The notes under the pieces were generated by a model. It saw only the letters and a list, made by a program, of their open reading frames with translations, ran no database searches and had not been told where the DNA came from. This document shows, piece by piece, positions 24,327 through 33,118 of a stretch of 64,000 nucleotides of DNA. This DNA comes from FEN-1219 sp964503125. GTDB lineage: Bacteria; Pseudomonadota; Gammaproteobacteria; Steroidobacterales; Rariloculaceae. A program made the position numbers and the translations under genes. Location: contig CAZCZE010000020.1 in NCBI GenBank assembly GCA_964503125.1, positions 186,001 through 250,000 on the forward strand, in the 5' to 3' direction. Each line of letters begins with the position of its first letter. Position 1 is the first letter of the stretch.

Positions 24327-26498
24327 ATGCCAGCCGTCCGAGCTCTGAACGTCCTTGCGTTGTGCGTGCTCGCGGCCGCCGGCCTGCGCGTTTTGGGTCA
24401 GCCTGCGACATCCGAGCCCATCGCCGTCGATTCGGACGACATCGCCGGGGTCGTGACCGGACCGAACGGCCCGGAGGCCGGGGTCTGGGTCATTGCCGAG
24501 ACCGAGGATCTGCCGACGAAGTTTCGCAAGATCGTCGTGACGGACGACCGCGGCCGCTACCTGTTGCCCGATCTGCCGCCCGCCAACTACGTGCTCTGGG
24601 TGCGCGGCTACGGCCTCGTCGACTCGCCGCGTGCGCGCTCTGCCCCAGGCCGAATCGTCGCACTGCCGGCCGTGATCGCGCCCGACGCGCGCGCGGCCGC
24701 GCAGGTCTATCCGGCCAATTACTGGTACTCGCTGATCGAGCTGCCGCAACCCGACCAGTTCCCCGGTACCGGCGCCGGCGGCAACGGCATCGAAGCGGGC
24801 ATGGCGACCCAGCACCATTGGATCAATCAGATCAAGACGGGCTGCGTCGTTTGCCACCAGCTCGGCAATCTCGCGACGCGCGATTTTCCGCCGGGCCTCG
24901 GGCAGTTCGAGTCCGCGTACGACGCTTGGGATCACCGCACGCAAGTGGGCCAGGACGGCACGGCGATGATCAGCGCCATCAATGCGCTCGGCCGCCGTCC
25001 CGCTCTGACGATGTGGGCGGATTGGACCGACCGCATCGCGGCCGGCGAGCTGCCGCCGCAGCCGCCGCGCCCGCAGGGCATCGAGCGCAATCTCGTGCTG
25101 ACACTCTGGGAGTGGGGCGGCGAGGCGACGTTCGCGCACGACGAGTTGTCGTCCGACAAGCGCAATCCGCGAGCCAACGCCAACGGCCCGATCTACGGCG
25201 TCGATTGGGGCAACGACGGCTTCCTCACGCTCGACCCGAACACGCACACCGCGACCGAGGTGCGGATCCCGGTCCTCGACCCGACGACGCCGCCGGGTAA
25301 GCCGCAATCGATGCCGCGGCCATCGCCGTACTGGGGCACCGAGCTCTACTGGTACGACCCGGCCATCACGAATCATGCGGCGATGGACAGCAAAGGCCGC
25401 GTCTGGATGTCGTCGCGGTTCCGCCGGCCCGAGAGCCAGCCCGAGTTCTGTCGCAACCATCCGTCGGCGGCGTTGTCGCCTCAGGAGTCGAGCTTCCGCC
25501 AGGTGCAGTATTTCGACCCGCGGACGAAGGCGTTCCACCAGGTCAACATCTGCTTCGACACGCATCACGTGCAGTTCGCGTCCGACGATGATGAGACGCT
25601 CTACGGTAACGGCGTGTTCAGCGGCGCGATCGGCTGGGTCAACACGCGCGTGCTCGACGAGACCGGCGACGAGGCGGCAGCGCAAGGATGGTGCCTGCCG
25701 TATTACGACGTCGACGGCAACGGCAAGATCGAAGCCGGCGGCGTCGACCGCTATGTGTTCGCGCACCTCGGCCAACCGACCGGGCGGCTCGCGGGCATGC
25801 GGATCCCCGCGGGCGTGATCTACAGCGTCATTCCGCACCCCACCGACGGCAGTGTCTGGGGGGCCGTGCCCGGACCGATGCCGGGCCGCATCATCCGCGT
25901 CGACCCGAAGACGTGCGTTTCCGAGGTCTACGAGCCGCCGTTCAACAATCCCGAGGTCAACGTGAACGGTTACACGCCGCGCGGCATCGACGTCGATTCC
26001 TACGGCGTGATCTGGACGGCACTCGCCGGTAGCGGTCATCTCGCGAGCTTCGATCGCCGCAAGTGCAGAGTCTTAAGCGGCCCCGCGTCGACGACGGGGC
26101 AGCACTGCCCCGAAGGCTGGACGCTGTATCGAACGCCGGGGCCGAGCTTCAAAGGTGCAACCGACGCGATCGCCGTCGACATGTCCTACTACAACTTCGT
26201 CGACCGCTTCAACACGCTCGGGCTCGGCCCCAACGTGCCGATCGCGAACGGGACCAACTCGGACTCGTTGCTGGCGCTGCAACCCGACGGCCGCTGGGTC
26301 GTTCTCCGCGTGCCGTATCCGCTCGGCTTCTTCACGCGCGGCATGGACGGTCGCATCGACGACCCGAATGCGGGCTGGAAGGGTCGCGCCCTCTACGGCG
26401 ACTACGGACAGAACGCCGTTTGGCACATCGAGGGCGGCAAGGGCACGCGCAGCTCCGTCGTGAAGTTCCAGCTGCGTCCGGACCCGCTCGCGAAGTAG
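24327..26498 (+). CDS. exported carboxypeptidase-regulatory-like / haem c / beta-propeller protein
   Basis: 723 residues, ribosome site GGGGGAG, signal peptide to about residue 25. Residues 38-110 form a carboxypeptidase-regulatory-like beta-sandwich (GVVTGPNGPEAGVWVIAE, then DDRGRYLLPDLPPANY). A single c-type haem site CVVCH lies at 173-177. The rest looks like a Vgb/SMP-30-type propeller (WGAVPGPMPGRIIRVDP, GIDVDSYGVIW). The reaction is unknown; a periplasmic haem-containing lyase or dehydrogenase is possible. It heads a rightward operon (4-base gap to the next gene). It was probably divergent from the winged-helix regulator before the insertion. Confidence 0.8.
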   Translation: MPAVRALNVLALCVLAAAGLRVLGQPATSEPIAVDSDDIAGVVTGPNGPEAGVWVIAETEDLPTKFRKIVVTDDRGRYLLPDLPPANYVLWVRGYGLVDSPRARSAPGRIVALPAVIAPDARAAAQVYPANYWYSLIELPQPDQFPGTGAGGNGIEAGMATQHHWINQIKTGCVVCHQLGNLATRDFPPGLGQFESAYDAWDHRTQVGQDGTAMISAINALGRRPALTMWADWTDRIAAGELPPQPPRPQGIERNLVLTLWEWGGEATFAHDELSSDKRNPRANANGPIYGVDWGNDGFLTLDPNTHTATEVRIPVLDPTTPPGKPQSMPRPSPYWGTELYWYDPAITNHAAMDSKGRVWMSSRFRRPESQPEFCRNHPSAALSPQESSFRQVQYFDPRTKAFHQVNICFDTHHVQFASDDDETLYGNGVFSGAIGWVNTRVLDETGDEAAAQGWCLPYYDVDGNGKIEAGGVDRYVFAHLGQPTGRLAGMRIPAGVIYSVIPHPTDGSVWGAVPGPMPGRIIRVDPKTCVSEVYEPPFNNPEVNVNGYTPRGIDVDSYGVIWTALAGSGHLASFDRRKCRVLSGPASTTGQHCPEGWTLYRTPGPSFKGATDAIAVDMSYYNFVDRFNTLGLGPNVPIANGTNSDSLLALQPDGRWVVLRVPYPLGFFTRGMDGRIDDPNAGWKGRALYGDYGQNAVWHIEGGKGTRSSVVKFQLRPDPLAK

Positions 26499-26502
26499 CC
26501 GT

Positions 26503-27366
26503 ATGGTCAGGTCCCCATCGCTCGCGTTGCGAATTCTCGCCGGCGTCGTACTCATCGGCCTCGGCATCCCCCTCGAGGCACAGCGCGATCTTTCGGGCTC
26601 ATGGGGCCAACGTTTTCACGAAGATCTGCCCGAGCGCGGCGGCGGACCCGAGATCGGCGATTACACGGGCTTGCCGGTCAACGATGCCGCGCGGCTGCGC
26701 GCCGACTCGTGGGACGCGGCCAAGTGGACGATGCCCGAGCGTCAGTGCGAGCCGCATCCTGCCGACTACGGCCCGCGCGGTCCCGCAAGCCTGCGCATCT
26801 CGAGCACCGTCGACCCCATCTCTCAGGACGTCGTTTCCTGGGAGATCACGGTCATGTGGGGACTGCCGCACCGGACGATCTACATGGACGGCCGTCCGCG
26901 TCCCTCCGCGAACGCCCAGCACAGCTGGCAGGGATTCTCGACGGGGGAGTGGGAGGGCGACATGCTCGAAGTGACGACCACCCATCTGAAGGAAGGCTGG
27001 CTGCGGCGCAACGGCCTGCCCCGCAGCGACAAGGCCACGCTCGTCGAGTACTTCATCCGTAGCGAGAACTACCTGACGCTCGTCACGGCCGTCATGGACC
27101 CCGTGTATCTGACCGAGCCGCTCGTCCGCACTTCGGATTGGGTGCTCGATCCCGGCTTGCAGCTCAGCCCGTTCTCGTGCATTCCGGCGATCGAGATCGA
27201 GCGGCCGCGCGGGACCGTTCCGCATCATCTGCCGGGCACGAACACGTTCCTCCCGGAGTTCGCGACGCGTCACGGCTTGCCGTTCGACGCCACGCGCGGC
27301 GGTGCTGCGACGATGTATCCCGAGTACGTTCCGGAGCTCTCGCGCGGCCTGCGTGTGGCGAGGTAG
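26503..27366 (+). CDS. exported protein of unknown function, GxWEGD family
   Basis: 287 residues with a signal peptide (residues 1-27). The most recognisable part is YMDGRPRPSANAQHSWQGFS, then GEWEGDMLEVTTTHLKEGWL and NGLPRSDKATLVEYF. Similar blocks recur in the proteins at 28323 and 34820, so this is a paralogous family. The beta-rich pattern with alternating polar residues suggests a lipocalin-like barrel, but that is a guess. It lies 4 bases after the haem/propeller gene and 3 bases before a metallo-hydrolase gene, so one transcript is likely. Confidence 0.7.
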   Translation: MVRSPSLALRILAGVVLIGLGIPLEAQRDLSGSWGQRFHEDLPERGGGPEIGDYTGLPVNDAARLRADSWDAAKWTMPERQCEPHPADYGPRGPASLRISSTVDPISQDVVSWEITVMWGLPHRTIYMDGRPRPSANAQHSWQGFSTGEWEGDMLEVTTTHLKEGWLRRNGLPRSDKATLVEYFIRSENYLTLVTAVMDPVYLTEPLVRTSDWVLDPGLQLSPFSCIPAIEIERPRGTVPHHLPGTNTFLPEFATRHGLPFDATRGGAATMYPEYVPELSRGLRVAR

Positions 27367-27369
27367 CGG

Positions 27370-28326
27370 ATGGTTCGAACGAGCGGCTACTGGCCTGCGC
27401 TTGGCACTGTGCTCCTCGTCGGCTACTCGTTCGAGGCCCGTGGCGAGCTAGACGTCCTGCCGGTGCAGGGTAACGTGTTCGTGATCGTGGGCCCGGGCGG
27501 CAACACGACCGTGCAGGTGGGGCACGAGGCTGTCGTCATCGTCGACGCGCAAACGGCGGCAGCTGCCGAGGAGGTCGTCGCCGCGGTCGCAAAGCTGAGC
27601 GGCAAGCCGATTCGACACATCATCAATACGAGCGCGGACTCCGACCACACGGGCGGTAACGAGATCCTGTCGCGTGCCGGGACCTATGTGCGGCTCATCG
27701 ACTCGTTCGATCCCCGCGGCTCGAGCACCCAAGCGGCGATCATCGCGCACGTCAACGTGCTCGCGCGCTTGAGCGCGCCGACGGGCGCCGTGGCCACGGC
27801 CCCTGCCGGGGCGTGGCCGAGCGACACCTACTTCACGGCCGACTGGGCGCTGTTCGTCAACGGCGAGGCCGTGCAGCTGTTGCACGTTCCCGCTGCGCAC
27901 ACCGACGGCGACACGATGGTTTTCTTTCGTCGTTCCGATGTGATCAGCACGGGCGACATCTTCAGCCCTGCCCGCTACCCACGGTTCGATCGCGTGCGCG
28001 GCGGCAGCATCGCCGGCGTGATCGAGGGCCTGAACCGCATTATCGACCTCGCGATTCCGGGCGAGCGCCAGGAGGGCGGCACGGTCGTGATACCCGGCCA
28101 CGGGCGCATCAGCGACGAGACCGAAGTCGCGAACTATCGCGATATGGTCACGATCGTTCGCGACCGCGTTGCCGCGCTGGTCGGCACGGGCATGACGCTC
28201 GAGCAGGTGCTGGCCGCCAAGCCGACGTTCGACTACGACGGCATCTATTCCGACGCGGCCGGCGGCGGAACGGGCGACTCGTTCGTCGCGGCGGTCTATC
28301 GCGATCTCAAGGGAGAAGACGAATGA
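27370..28326 (+). CDS. exported MBL-fold protein with altered metal motif
   Basis: 318 residues, signal peptide near the N-terminus. The metallo-beta-lactamase fold is visible from LPVQGNVFVIVGPGGNTTVQ through VPAAHTDGDTMVFF, DVISTGDIF and IPGHGRISD. The usual HxHxDH signature appears as NTSADSDHTGGN, so the first two His ligands are Ser and Asp, while DH and later His residues remain. Some exported relatives share this change, and it should weaken or shift zinc binding. It overlaps the next gene by ATGA. Substrate unknown. Confidence 0.82.
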   Translation: MVRTSGYWPALGTVLLVGYSFEARGELDVLPVQGNVFVIVGPGGNTTVQVGHEAVVIVDAQTAAAAEEVVAAVAKLSGKPIRHIINTSADSDHTGGNEILSRAGTYVRLIDSFDPRGSSTQAAIIAHVNVLARLSAPTGAVATAPAGAWPSDTYFTADWALFVNGEAVQLLHVPAAHTDGDTMVFFRRSDVISTGDIFSPARYPRFDRVRGGSIAGVIEGLNRIIDLAIPGERQEGGTVVIPGHGRISDETEVANYRDMVTIVRDRVAALVGTGMTLEQVLAAKPTFDYDGIYSDAAGGGTGDSFVAAVYRDLKGEDE

Positions 28327-29144
28327 CGGCCCGTGCGCTAAGGCGACGCGTGCTCGAGCTGGCCGCGCTCGCGGCGCTGTGGCTCGGCGTCGCGGCGCCT
28401 CCGCCGGCTCGCGCGCAGTTTGGCCCGCCACCGCCCCCCGATACGCGCAGCCCACGCGAGCGCGCGCTGATCGACATCACGGGCCAGTGGGTGGCCGTCG
28501 TCACCGAGGATTGGCGTTGGCGCATGGTCACGCCGCCCGTCGGCGATACCGCGAGCTTGCCGCTGAACGAGCGCGGTCGGACGGTTGCAGCGCAGTGGAG
28601 TCTCGAGCGGGACCGGGCGGAAGGCAATCTCTGCCGCCCGTTCGGCGTGCCGGGTCTCATACGGCAGCCGACGCGAGTACGCATCGTCTGGGACGACGAC
28701 GACACGCTCTCGCTCGAGTTCGATGCCGGCCGTCAGGTCCGGCGCTTCGAGTTTGTGGACACGCCATCCGGTGAGCCGTCGCTGCAAGGCCACTCCGCCG
28801 CGCGCTGGTTCAGGCAGCCGCAGTCGCGCGGAGTGTTCGGCGTGCGCACGCCGCCGCAGGGCGGCTCTCTCGTCGTTCGGACCACTCGACTCAGAAGCGG
28901 TTACCTCCGCGCCAACGGCGTGCCGTACAGCGACCGCGCGACGGTCAAGGAATTTTTCAATACGTTCGCGTTGCCGGGCGACGGCGGCACATGGCTCATC
29001 GTGACCACGGTCGTGGACGATCCCGAGTACCTCACGACCGAGCTCATATTGAGCTCACAGTTCAAGAAGGAGACGGGGCGAGCGGGGTGGAACCCTCGGC
29101 CCTGCGATATCGCCGCTCCGCCCCTACTCGCACCGAACGGTTAG
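28323..29144 (+). CDS. exported protein, distant GxWEGD relative
   Basis: Start ATG 28323 overlaps the preceding stop; the longer frame upstream is a shadow. 273 residues with a signal peptide ending PPPARAQF. The C-terminal half matches the 26503 family: GGSLVVRTTRLRSGYLRANG, PYSDRATVKEFF and VVDDPEYLTTELIL. Function unknown. It is followed five bases later by a DUF6152 gene, as in other modules of this window. Confidence 0.7.
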   Translation: MTARALRRRVLELAALAALWLGVAAPPPARAQFGPPPPPDTRSPRERALIDITGQWVAVVTEDWRWRMVTPPVGDTASLPLNERGRTVAAQWSLERDRAEGNLCRPFGVPGLIRQPTRVRIVWDDDDTLSLEFDAGRQVRRFEFVDTPSGEPSLQGHSAARWFRQPQSRGVFGVRTPPQGGSLVVRTTRLRSGYLRANGVPYSDRATVKEFFNTFALPGDGGTWLIVTTVVDDPEYLTTELILSSQFKKETGRAGWNPRPCDIAAPPLLAPNG

Positions 29145-29149
29145 GGACC

Positions 29150-29527
29150 ATGCAACGCTACGCGCTCACGATCATCGGTTTGCTGGCCGCCTCGTCCGCA
29201 GGGGCGCATCACTCGTTCACGGCGACGTACGATGAGTCGGGGCGCGTGCAGATCGAAGGGGAAGTCGTGCAGTTTCTGTTCAGGAATCCCCACTCCATGA
29301 TCCACGTCGCGGCGCCCGACGCGGCCGGCACCGTGCAACGCTGGGCCGTCGAATGGGCAGGCGTTGGGACGTTGAGCGGCGAGGGCGTGACGCGCGCGAC
29401 ACTGCGCATCGGTGATCGCGTCGTCATCTTTGGCAATCCCGGACGCAACGCCGCCGACCACCGTTTGCGGTTGTTGTCGATCGAGCGGCCGCTCGACGGC
29501 TGGAAATGGCAGGGTACCTTCGAGTGA
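29150..29527 (+). CDS. DUF6152-type exported small protein, copy 2
   Basis: 125 residues. The signal peptide (1-18) ends SSAGA, leaving HHSFTATYDESG at the mature N-terminus. The body VQIEGEVVQFLFRNPHSMIH and RIGDRVVIFGNPGRN is a compact beta domain in common with 9914 and 34428. Start chosen by signal peptide and spacing; the frame upstream overlaps the previous gene. Last gene of the 24327 operon. Confidence 0.78.
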   Translation: MQRYALTIIGLLAASSAGAHHSFTATYDESGRVQIEGEVVQFLFRNPHSMIHVAAPDAAGTVQRWAVEWAGVGTLSGEGVTRATLRIGDRVVIFGNPGRNAADHRLRLLSIERPLDGWKWQGTFE

Positions 29528-29567
29528 CGGTGACCCGTGCCACAAACGCGTTGGCGCTGCTACGCGA

Positions 29568-30578
29568 TCAAAGGTTCTTTCGCTGCAGCGTCCAGCTCGC
29601 ATCGCGGCAAAGGCCGCAGTCGTCGCCGACGAAGCGGCGGGCGGCCTCGCGGTCGCCACGCAGTTGCCAATCGAGCCAACTCACGGCCACGGACGCGGCT
29701 GCGCCGCCGTTCGGCTCCTGAAACGTGCCGCCGTGGCCGACGGGCAGGTTGGCGACGACGGCCGGCACCTGTGCAATGCGCTCGAAGTCGTCCATGCCGT
29801 TTAAGTAGGCGATGTCGGGTGGGCCGCCGAGGATGTAGATGACGGGCGTGTGAAAGTTCGCGAGCGCGTCTTTCGTCAGGTCCATGCCGGGAATCGTCGT
29901 GTTGGGGCCGCCGTTGAGAACGCCGGTGTTGTGCATGACGACGGTCTTCACGCGTGGATCGTTAGCGACTCGCAGTGCCTGTAGACCGCCGCAGCTCCAG
30001 CCCGACAGCGCGACCTGCGCGGGGTCGATGCGCCCGAAATACGGGCTGCCGGCGCGGCCGTTCTCGGCGAGCGCCCAGTCGATTGCGTCCGTCAGGTCGG
30101 TGGCTAGCGTGCGCGGCGGTTGCGGTTGACCTGGTTGCGCCGGTGCGCGCGGCGCGGCGGGCGGGGCGCCGGGGCCGCTCAAGATGCGCCCGCTCGCGAG
30201 CACGAGGTAGCCGTGCGAGGCGAGCTCGAGCAGGTGGAACCGGGTGCTCGCGCCGTCGTTGGAGCAGCCGCCGTTGCCCCAGGCCACGACGCCGAGTTTT
30301 TGACTACCGAGCGCGGCGAGATCGGCCGGCCGATAGACGACGTGCTTCGGCAACGCCGCGATCTCTTCCTTCATTGCCGGGAAGCGGCCCGTGCCCGGAG
30401 GGTCGGGTAGCTTGTTGTTCTCGGCGACCCGGCGTTGTGCCGCTTCGTTGTCCTGGGCGGGCGGTGCCGCCGCGGGTGCTTGTGCCGCGGCGAACCCCGC
30501 GCCGAGAAGCTGCAACGCCACGGCGACGCAAAGCCCCATCCGCAAACGCCGTCTTTGTATTCGTCGAATCATTGTCAT
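29568..30578 (-). CDS. exported alpha/beta hydrolase
   Basis: 336 residues with a signal peptide ending GFAAAQA after a basic n-region. The fold is shown by KLGVVAWGNGGCSNDG, the nucleophile elbow SGWSCGGLQALR (GxSxG) and the C-terminal GHGGTF with the catalytic His. Similar to dienelactone-hydrolase or chlorophyllase-like enzymes; the substrate is unknown. A Pro/Ala/Gln-rich insert (about 20 residues) follows the ASGRIL strand, echoing the insert in the esterase at 7402. It is convergent with the DUF6152 gene and divergent from the cytochrome gene. Confidence 0.83.
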   Translation of the reverse strand: MTMIRRIQRRRLRMGLCVAVALQLLGAGFAAAQAPAAAPPAQDNEAAQRRVAENNKLPDPPGTGRFPAMKEEIAALPKHVVYRPADLAALGSQKLGVVAWGNGGCSNDGASTRFHLLELASHGYLVLASGRILSGPGAPPAAPRAPAQPGQPQPPRTLATDLTDAIDWALAENGRAGSPYFGRIDPAQVALSGWSCGGLQALRVANDPRVKTVVMHNTGVLNGGPNTTIPGMDLTKDALANFHTPVIYILGGPPDIAYLNGMDDFERIAQVPAVVANLPVGHGGTFQEPNGGAAASVAVSWLDWQLRGDREAARRFVGDDCGLCRDASWTLQRKNL

Positions 30579-30650
30579 CCCCCTGTGGAGCCGTCTCGCG
30601 ACTGCCGTGATGCTGGGCCGTCACGGTTCGGTTTATGATGAGAATGCTAT

Positions 30651-32195
30651 ATGACATTACGAGATCGAGGAAGACGCCGCACGACGGTAGTAGTGGGAGT
30701 GCTGGCCTCGGTCGCCACGGCCGCCGTCGCGGTCGGCTATTACGAGATGCGTGCATGGAGTGCGGACGTTCCGCGCGTCTGGGACGAAGCGGCGCTCAAA
30801 GGTTGGGCGACGCCGCTCGCGGGTCTCGGCGAAGCGCCGACGCATATGTCGCCGCAGGAGTACTACGCGCTGCCCGAGGAGAACCTCCGCAGCTATCCGC
30901 TCTACATGCCGGATCGCGAGCCGGCAGGCTTATGGGAGCAGATCCAAATCGTCGGCCCGCAGCCGCTCATCGAACCCACCAGGCTGGCCACCAAGGCCGA
31001 TTGGATCGCGGCCGGCGAGCGCGTGTTCCTCGACTCCGTCGTGCTCAAGACGTTCGATCCGCAGGTCATTGCGATGGCCCGTAGTCAGCAGGAGATGGCA
31101 GCGCGCGGCACCGGCCCGCTGCCCGACGGCACCGTCAATGGCTTGCGCTGGGTGCCGACGAAGGACGGCGTGGCACTCGGCTTCACGAACTGTAGCGCCT
31201 GTCATCTTCTCTATCTGCCCGACAATACGCCTGTGCCCGGCGCCTCGTCGTTCGCGATGCCGAACAACTTTCGTAACGGCCTCGGTGCCGTCATTCGCGA
31301 GGCCGAGCGGACGCTGCCCGGCGAAGTGCCGTTCGCGCTGGCAGGCTCGATCGGAGTCCAGGCAGCCCAAGCTTACGGCGTGCCGTGGGTCAACGATCCC
31401 GTGGGCGAAAAGCTCGAGGAACTGACGGCGTCTGAGTTCAATGCCTATATCGGCGCGGGAATTCGCGGCGGCGGCGTCGCGCGCTGGAACGGCAGCATCT
31501 TCTATCCGGCCAAGATCCCGGACCTCATCGGGCTAAAGGACCGCAAGTACCTCGATCACACCGGGACTCATCTGCACCGCAATATCGGCGACCTCATGCG
31601 CTACGCCGCGCTCGTGAGCTTCGCCGACGATATCGACTTCGCGGGGCAGCGCGTGATTCTTCCCGGCACCGAGCGTTTCCGCACGCGCTTATCGGACGAA
31701 GCGCTGTATGCGCTCGCCCTCTACGTGTATTCGCTCGAGCCGCCGAGCAATCCGCATCCGTTCGATGCGCGGGCCGAAGCAGGGGAGATGATCTTCGAGC
31801 GCGAGCGCTGCGCCCGTTGTCACACACCGCCGCTCTACACGAACAACAAGCTCACTCTGGCGGTAGGTTTTACGCCGCCCGAAGACTCGCCGCTCGACAT
31901 CGTTCGAACGTCGGTCGGCACCGATCCGGGTTTGGCGCTGCGCACGCGCAAGGGCACGGGGTTCTACAAGATTCCCTCGCTTAAGGGTCTCTGGTATCGA
32001 GGGCATTACTTGCACGACGGCTCGGTCGCCAGCCTCGAGGAGCTGTTCGACCCAAACCGATTGAGCGACACTCACGTGCCCGGCGGTTTCGCGCCGCCAG
32101 GGACCGTCACGCGCGCTATTCGCGGTCACGAGTTTGGACTTACGCTCACCACCGCAGAGCGGGCGGAGCTCATCGCGTTTCTGCGTACGCTTTAG
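30651..32195 (+). CDS. membrane-anchored di-haem cytochrome c, MauG/peroxidase-like
   Basis: 514 residues. An N-terminal membrane anchor (residues 11-30) precedes two haem c sites: CSACH (181-185) and CARCH (387-391). The segment IPSLKGLWYRGHYLHDGSVA near the C-terminus is typical of the di-haem cytochrome c peroxidase/MauG family, where it lies close to the second haem. It probably passes electrons to, or oxidises, a periplasmic partner. It is divergent from the hydrolase at 29568 and starts the run of genes leading into the esterase and dehydratase. Confidence 0.82.
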   Translation: MTLRDRGRRRTTVVVGVLASVATAAVAVGYYEMRAWSADVPRVWDEAALKGWATPLAGLGEAPTHMSPQEYYALPEENLRSYPLYMPDREPAGLWEQIQIVGPQPLIEPTRLATKADWIAAGERVFLDSVVLKTFDPQVIAMARSQQEMAARGTGPLPDGTVNGLRWVPTKDGVALGFTNCSACHLLYLPDNTPVPGASSFAMPNNFRNGLGAVIREAERTLPGEVPFALAGSIGVQAAQAYGVPWVNDPVGEKLEELTASEFNAYIGAGIRGGGVARWNGSIFYPAKIPDLIGLKDRKYLDHTGTHLHRNIGDLMRYAALVSFADDIDFAGQRVILPGTERFRTRLSDEALYALALYVYSLEPPSNPHPFDARAEAGEMIFERERCARCHTPPLYTNNKLTLAVGFTPPEDSPLDIVRTSVGTDPGLALRTRKGTGFYKIPSLKGLWYRGHYLHDGSVASLEELFDPNRLSDTHVPGGFAPPGTVTRAIRGHEFGLTLTTAERAELIAFLRTL

Positions 32196-32228
32196 AACAC
32201 TCGATAAAAGACAAAGAGGAGTCGAGCC

Positions 32229-33098
32229 ATGCGGATAGCCGCGTTCACCGTCTACCTACTTGCCGCTGCGGCCATGCTTGCAGCCGGCGCTCAGGAGCGG
32301 CCCGGAGCCGACGCGGGAACGTCGAGCGCGCAGCTCGCGACGCTTCCGCAAACACCGGGCGCGAAGGGCGATCAGCAACGCCACTACTTGTTCGCGGCGG
32401 CGGGTGAGGAGATGCCGTACCGTCTCTATGTTCCGCCGTCCTACGACTCGGCGCGAAAGACCCCGCTCGTCGTTGCGTTGCACGGCTACGGCGGCGACCA
32501 GAACTACTTCTTCGCGGCGCTGCCGACGCTTCCCGAGCTCCTCGACCAGCATGGGTTCATCTTCGTGGCGCCGATGGGCTACTCGAAGAGCGGTTGGTAT
32601 GGTGCACCGCTCGACATTCCCGGCAACCGGCCGCGCAATAGCGGCCAAGCGATCCCGCCCGTGACGCAGACGCCCGAGGAGATGCGGCGCGAGCGCGCGT
32701 TGAGCGAAGCCGACGTCATGAACGTGCTCGAGATCGTGAGCCGCGAGTACAGCGTCGACCCCGACCGCGTCTACCTCATGGGTCATTCGATGGGCGGCAT
32801 GGGCACGTACGTGCTCGGCCAGAAATACGCCGAGCGGTGGGCCGCCATCGCGCCGATGTCGGGCACGCTCGCCGACGCGACGTACTCGCTGGATCGCCTG
32901 ACGAACGTCGCCGTCATGCTGTCGGCCGGTTCGACGGAAACCGCGACCGTTGCCGCTGCGCAGGCGCAGGTCGGAGAGATGAGCAAGATGGGCATCGTGA
33001 CAGGGCTGTGGATTGAGCCCAACGGCACGCACGGGTCGATGATCGCGCCGACCCTGCCGAAGGTGCTCGATTTCTTTGCCGACAAGGTGCGCCGATGA
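32229..33098 (+). CDS. exported prolyl-oligopeptidase/PHB-depolymerase-like esterase
   Basis: 289 residues, ribosome site AGAGGAG, signal peptide ending AAGAQE. MPYRLYVPPSYDSARKTPLV and ALHGYGGDQ begin the alpha/beta hydrolase domain. The nucleophile elbow is GHSMGGMGTY and the catalytic His is in PNGTHGSMIAP. Such enzymes cleave ester bonds of plant or polymer substrates. It ends in an ATGA overlap with an in-frame upstream start of the dehydratase gene. Confidence 0.86.
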   Translation: MRIAAFTVYLLAAAAMLAAGAQERPGADAGTSSAQLATLPQTPGAKGDQQRHYLFAAAGEEMPYRLYVPPSYDSARKTPLVVALHGYGGDQNYFFAALPTLPELLDQHGFIFVAPMGYSKSGWYGAPLDIPGNRPRNSGQAIPPVTQTPEEMRRERALSEADVMNVLEIVSREYSVDPDRVYLMGHSMGGMGTYVLGQKYAERWAAIAPMSGTLADATYSLDRLTNVAVMLSAGSTETATVAAAQAQVGEMSKMGIVTGLWIEPNGTHGSMIAPTLPKVLDFFADKVRR

Positions 33099-33118
33099 TC
33101 CGGCGCAAGGGGGAGACG

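Noticed and set aside
24123..26039. Long minus-strand frame opposite the 24327 gene
   Set aside because: Arg/Ala/His-rich antisense shadow of a clear plus-strand gene; only the first part overlaps the 103-bp repeat.
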